Source: an uncultured delta proteobacterium
GTDB taxonomy: Bacteria; Myxococcota_A; Polyangia; Polyangiales; Polyangiaceae
Direction of reading: 5' to 3'
Length of the DNA: 9,780 nt
Assembly: GCA_903893335.1 (NCBI GenBank)
Contig: CAITLX010000792.1
Coordinates: forward strand, 1 to 9,780
In this document: piece by piece, positions 6,775 through 9,780 of the stretch
Layout: the number at the start of each line of letters is the position of its first letter
Position numbering within the stretch: the stretch's first letter is position 1
Notes under the pieces: generated by a model
The model's input: only the letters and a program-made list of their open reading frames with translations
Databases searched by the model: none
Told to the model about the DNA's origin: nothing
Program-made: the position numbers and the translations under genes

Positions 6775-7809
6775 TCAGCGCGGGGCGTAGACCTCCACCT
6801 CGTTGAGGTGGAGGTACGACTTGTGCGGGACCTTGACGCGCACCCAGCGCGCGGTGCGCGGCGCGAGCTTCGCGCGCCAGACGACGAAGGGCTCGTCGCG
6901 TCGGGCGGCGAGCTCGTAGCTGGCGCCGTCGGACGACAGCTCGACGAGCAGCGGCACGGCTCGCTCGGGGGAGCTGTCGGTGCGGTTGTAGACCACGACC
7001 TCGGCGATGAGCTTCGGACTGCCCAGGTCGATGGCGAGCCAGGGCGTCGCGTCGTTGTCGGTGTGGAACCCCATCGTGTCGGTGTTGCCATCGACGGCGC
7101 CTCCCGGTGTCCCCCATTGCGCGAGCTCGGAGCTCGCGGTGGTGACGCGGCCGAGCGCGAGGTTGGGGCCGCGCAGGTAGGCGCGCACGCGCAGCGCCGA
7201 GCCGACCAGCACTGCGACGACGAGCACCAAGAGCGTCGCCGCGCGCGCGAAGCGGGTGACGCGCACGCGCGCGACCGCGCGGCTGGCGTCGTCGAGCCGC
7301 GAGAGGAGCGCGTCGACGAGCGTGAAGAGCGAGGCGAGGTGCGCCGCGCGCCAGGCGGCGTCGCCCTCTGCGATCGACTGGAAAGTCGCTTCGAGCAGCG
7401 CGTGTCGGCCCCGCCCGAGGTCGCCGGGCGCAACCGTCGCCGCGATCTCGGCCGACGCGCTCGTGCCCTCGAAGGCGCTCCAGACGTCGGCGGGGGGCGC
7501 GCTCGCGTCGAGCGGGGCGCCGGACTGCGCGACGAGGGCGCAGAGCGCCCAGTGCGTCGCCTCGCGCAGCAGCGAGAGCGCGGCGGCGGAGCCGTCGGAG
7601 CGCTCGAGTCGCTCGACCGGAGCCGACAGCGCCCCGGCTGCCTCGCGCGCAGCCCTGGCGCGCTCGTAGTGCGGCCAGCCCGCGTCGCCGGGCCCGAAGG
7701 CTCCCGCCCGCGCGCGGGCGAGCGCGTCTTCCATGCAGAGGAAGCGTCGCAGCGGCGAGCGCCCCGGGCCGGAGGGAGCGTGCGCGGACGGCTCGGTGGC
7801 GTCGGTCAT
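6775..7809 (-). CDS. Single-pass membrane protein with C-terminal discoidin (F5/8 type C) domain
   Basis: The product has 344 residues. Residues 1-185 are Ala/Arg-rich and mostly helical, with no domain I recognise. One transmembrane helix covers about 190-206 (AATLLVLVVAVLVGSAL). Residues about 215-342 form a discoidin-like sheet domain: N-L-A-L-G-R-V-T-x-A-S-S at 216-227, G-x-A-V-D-G-N-T-D at 237-244, TPWLAIDLGSPKLIAEVVVYNRTD at 255-278 (read as landmark blocks), and RWVRVKVP...LHLNEVEVYA at the end. Discoidin domains commonly bind sugars or lipids, so the C-terminus is probably periplasmic and the helical part cytoplasmic. The gene follows the epimerase gene by 64 bp on the same strand and is likely co-transcribed with it and the glycosyltransferase. 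The ATG at 7809 lacks a clear Shine-Dalgarno; an in-frame ATG at residue 26 (7734) is an alternative start. Confidence 0.82.
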   Translation of the reverse strand: MTDATEPSAHAPSGPGRSPLRRFLCMEDALARARAGAFGPGDAGWPHYERARAAREAAGALSAPVERLERSDGSAAALSLLREATHWALCALVAQSGAPLDASAPPADVWSAFEGTSASAEIAATVAPGDLGRGRHALLEATFQSIAEGDAAWRAAHLASLFTLVDALLSRLDDASRAVARVRVTRFARAATLLVLVVAVLVGSALRVRAYLRGPNLALGRVTTASSELAQWGTPGGAVDGNTDTMGFHTDNDATPWLAIDLGSPKLIAEVVVYNRTDSSPERAVPLLVELSSDGASYELAARRDEPFVVWRAKLAPRTARWVRVKVPHKSYLHLNEVEVYAPR

Positions 7810-7873
7810 TGCAGGGGACGAAGTAGCATGGGGGGCGGGCGCGGCGCAGGCATTTCCGGGCGCGCCCGCGCGC

Positions 7874-8839
7874 TCACGCCGGCGCGCGCAGCCTGCCCTC
7901 GCGGAAGACGCGAAGCTGCTCCTGGTGCAGCAGGCTGACGGCCGTCACGAAGTCGGTGCGCCGCACGCGCGCCTCGGGGAGCACGAGCGAGCGGAACACG
8001 AGCGCCGGAGCCTGGGCGCCGAGAGGCTGCGTGCGCGCCGTGGTGAGCTTGACCCTTCGCTTGCCCACCTTGCCGACCGCGTGGGCGACTTGCAGCAGCG
8101 ACACCGACTGCTCGTCGGCGAAGAGCTTCATCGTGCAGCGCTCGCCGTCGCGGGGCTGCGCGAGCAGCAGTCGGGCGCTCTCGGCGATGGCGGCGGCGCA
8201 GTCGGGGGCGAACAGGAAGTCGCGCAGCGTGTCGAGCGGGACGTAGATGTTGACGGGTCGATCGAAGATGACCGAGCGCGAGACGTGCGAGAGCAACCCC
8301 TGGGCCTTCTGCAAGTCCTGGCCGGGGCCGAACAGGGTCGAGATACGCCCGAGCAGCGCGCGCCAGCCTCGGCGCCCCTCGACCCAGGCCCGCACCGCAT
8401 CTTCCATTCGCAGGCGCGTGCGGCCGTAGTCGTTCAGCGGGGCGACGGGGGAGCGCTCGGTGACGGGCCGATCGAGCGAGCCTCCCCACGCCCCGCCGGC
8501 GCTCCCGGCGTGGAAGAACTGCGCCTCGTCGATCGCCCCCGCGCGGTCGAGCGCGGCGAGCAATTGCCCGAGCGCGCGCTCGTCGCTCGCGAGCACCTCG
8601 GCCGGGCTGCCGATGACGCCGACGCCAGCCGTCCAGGCCACGAAGAGGGCCCCTCCGTTGCGGCGGGCGCGCGCGAGGCACTCGGCGGCCTCGAGGTCGA
8701 AGGCGCGCGCGAGCGCCTCGGGATCGCCCCACGGGTGCGGCGCCGCCGGGCGGTAGAGGTCCCACGCGCCCTCGAGCGCGCGCTCGAGGTTGCCCCCGAG
8801 CAAACCGCGCCCGACCACCCAGGCGGTGCCGAGGCTCAC
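7874..8839 (-). CDS. NAD-dependent epimerase/dehydratase (extended SDR)
   Basis: The product has 321 residues from the GTG at 8839. This start is favoured because it overlaps the upstream glycosyltransferase stop as GTGA, a translational-coupling arrangement, and places the dinucleotide-binding loop V-V-G-R-G-L-L-G-G-N at residues 8-17, where SDRs have it. Further marks are FVAWTAGVGVIG (66-77), FFHAGSAGGAWGG (108-120) with S113 as the likely catalytic Ser/Thr position, the DYGRTRLRMED segment (137-147), and RISTLFGPGQD (165-175) followed by a substrate-side region (NIYVPLDTLRDFLFAPDCA, 197-215). The family acts on nucleotide sugars in surface-polysaccharide synthesis. The YxxxK motif reads Y138-G-R-T-R142, with Arg replacing the usual Lys. 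The frame stays open well upstream, but that extension is only the antisense-free shadow of the glycosyltransferase. The exact substrate cannot be told. Confidence 0.85.
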   Translation of the reverse strand: MSLGTAWVVGRGLLGGNLERALEGAWDLYRPAAPHPWGDPEALARAFDLEAAECLARARRNGGALFVAWTAGVGVIGSPAEVLASDERALGQLLAALDRAGAIDEAQFFHAGSAGGAWGGSLDRPVTERSPVAPLNDYGRTRLRMEDAVRAWVEGRRGWRALLGRISTLFGPGQDLQKAQGLLSHVSRSVIFDRPVNIYVPLDTLRDFLFAPDCAAAIAESARLLLAQPRDGERCTMKLFADEQSVSLLQVAHAVGKVGKRRVKLTTARTQPLGAQAPALVFRSLVLPEARVRRTDFVTAVSLLHQEQLRVFREGRLRAPA

Positions 8840-9780
8840 GGCTTGCGCGAGGCTTCGCGCGCGGCGCGCGACACGACGAGGTAGAGCGGGCGCCCGAGCG
8901 CGGCGCTCACGGTGAGCCCCAGGTACTCGGCGAGGATGCCGAGCGAGAGCAGGATGCAGCCCGAGAAGAACGAGACGACGATGACGAGCGACGTCCAGCC
9001 CTGGACGGGGACCTGGTTGGTGAGCTTCTGCCACACGGCCCAGCCTGCCAGCAGCGCGGCGAACAGCACCGAGACGACGCCGAGCCACGCGATGAATTGC
9101 AATGGACGCGTGCCCGAGGTCAGCACCATTCGCCAGAAGTGGGCCAGCAGCTTGCGCAGCGTGTAGCCCGAGCGCCGCCCCCCCTCGCCGCGCGCGGTGA
9201 TGGGGCAGGTGGTGCCCGCGCCGACCACCCATGAGAGCGCGACGTCGAGGTAGACGCCGGTGCCGCTGTAGGCGGCGAGGCTGCGGGCGACCTCGCCCCA
9301 CACGAGGCGAAAGCTGCTGAAGCGCGCGGCGCCGGAGCCGAGCAGCGCGCCGAACGCGGCCTTGGCGAAGCGGCTGGCCGCGTTGCGCAGCAGGCCGTGC
9401 GGCGGTGGATTGCGGGGCACGCCGTAGACGAGGTGCGAGCCCTCGGCGAGCGCCACGTCGAGCATCGCGGGGATCTCGGCGGGGTCGTACTGGCCGTCCT
9501 CGTCGAGGGTGACGGCCCACTCGCCGCTGGTCGACGCCATGCCCGCGAGCGTCGCGGGGTGCTGGCCGTAGTTGCGCGAGAGAAACAGCGCCCGCACGAA
9601 CGCGTGCTCGGCGGCGAGCGCTCGCATGACCGCGGGCGAGCCGTCGGGGCCGCCGTCGTGGACGAGCACGACCTCGGTCACGCGGTAGGCGTGCCCGGCG
9701 GGGGTCGTGCCGCCGCAGGCGAGCGGGGCGAGCTCGGCGAGCAGCGGCCGAAGCGTGCGCTCGCCCTGGAAGACGGGGAC
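8836..9780 (-). CDS. GtrB/DPM1-like family 2 glycosyltransferase (5' partial)
   Basis: The frame is open to the window edge, giving 314 residues. The visible N-terminus reads VPVFQGERTLRPLL, the usual first strand and helix of a GT-A fold, so the true start lies just beyond base 9780; the GTG at 9681 would remove this strand. Marks are VVLVHDGGPDG (37-47; equivalent of V-D-D-G-S-x-D), LSRNYGQHPA (67-76), LDEDGQYDPAE (92-102; DxD metal site D93/D95), the RSGYTLRKLL segment (203-212) and two transmembrane helices at about 228-251 and 262-287. This is the plan of polyprenyl-phosphate glycosyltransferases such as GtrB and ArnC, which move a sugar from a nucleotide donor to a lipid carrier at the inner membrane. 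The first gene seen of the minus-strand operon, it overlaps the epimerase start by four bases. Confidence 0.88.
   Translation of the reverse strand, partial: VPVFQGERTLRPLLAELAPLACGGTTPAGHAYRVTEVVLVHDGGPDGSPAVMRALAAEHAFVRALFLSRNYGQHPATLAGMASTSGEWAVTLDEDGQYDPAEIPAMLDVALAEGSHLVYGVPRNPPPHGLLRNAASRFAKAAFGALLGSGAARFSSFRLVWGEVARSLAAYSGTGVYLDVALSWVVGAGTTCPITARGEGGRRSGYTLRKLLAHFWRMVLTSGTRPLQFIAWLGVVSVLFAALLAGWAVWQKLTNQVPVQGWTSLVIVVSFFSGCILLSLGILAEYLGLTVSAALGRPLYLVVSRAAREASRKP

Noticed and set aside
4760..7117. Minus-strand open frame of 785 codons across the DUF2079 gene and the intergenic gap
   Set aside because: It is Arg/Glu/His-rich shadow translation, crosses the repeat and terminator region, and overlaps two real genes out of frame.
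7858..7888. GC palindromes (gggcgcgccc and a 7-bp stem around the epimerase stop) as a terminator
   Set aside because: They consist of simple GC alternation that is common throughout this sequence, overlap the coding end, and lack a T-tract; the downstream gene on the same strand looks co-transcribed.
8840..9520. N-terminal extension of the epimerase frame to an upstream start near 9520
   Set aside because: The extension is Arg/Ala-rich and out of frame within the glycosyltransferase. The SDR nucleotide-binding loop begins just after the GTG at 8839, which also makes the GTGA overlap.

Overview
The window looks like a chromosomal segment of a high-GC myxobacterium, probably from the Polyangiales/Sorangiineae side. 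The strongest taxonomic clue is a protein at the left edge that ends in a MYXO-CTERM-like sorting signal (Cys motif, short hydrophobic helix, Arg cluster). Codons are strongly G/C-ending throughout, genes are long and tightly packed, and surface proteins and glycan-type enzymes dominate. No rRNA, tRNA, insertion sequence or CRISPR array was seen. The assignment is inference from sequence character, not from a database match.

Left half, plus strand. (1) 1-2883 is the C-terminal 960 residues of a very Cys-rich, internally duplicated secreted protein with a C-terminal MYXO-CTERM anchor; its start lies outside the window. (2) 2918-4603, only 34 bp downstream, encodes an outer-membrane protein with signal peptide, beta-barrel, four Asp-rich thrombospondin type-3 repeats and a C-terminal OmpA peptidoglycan-binding domain. 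A Cys-rich MYXO-CTERM adhesin followed by a barrel/OmpA partner has the same plan as the TraA/TraB outer-membrane-exchange receptor pair of Myxococcus, so the two probably work together at the cell surface. Orthology cannot be shown here. A hairpin at 4618-4647 may end this unit. (3) 4697-6700 is a polytopic inner-membrane DUF2079 protein.

Right half, minus strand, read from the right edge leftwards. (4) 9780-8836 is a GtrB/DPM1-like family 2 glycosyltransferase with two C-terminal membrane helices; its N-terminus is off the window. (5) 8839-7874 is an NAD-dependent epimerase/dehydratase (SDR) whose GTG start overlaps the glycosyltransferase stop (GTGA). (6) 7809-6775 is a single-pass membrane protein with a C-terminal discoidin (F5/8 type C) domain. 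These three look like one operon for making or displaying a surface glycan.

The two gene sets converge at 6700/6775. The 74-bp gap holds most of a three-copy 16-bp repeat, with the DUF2079 stop codon inside the first copy, and a strong stem-loop that could terminate transcription from both sides.
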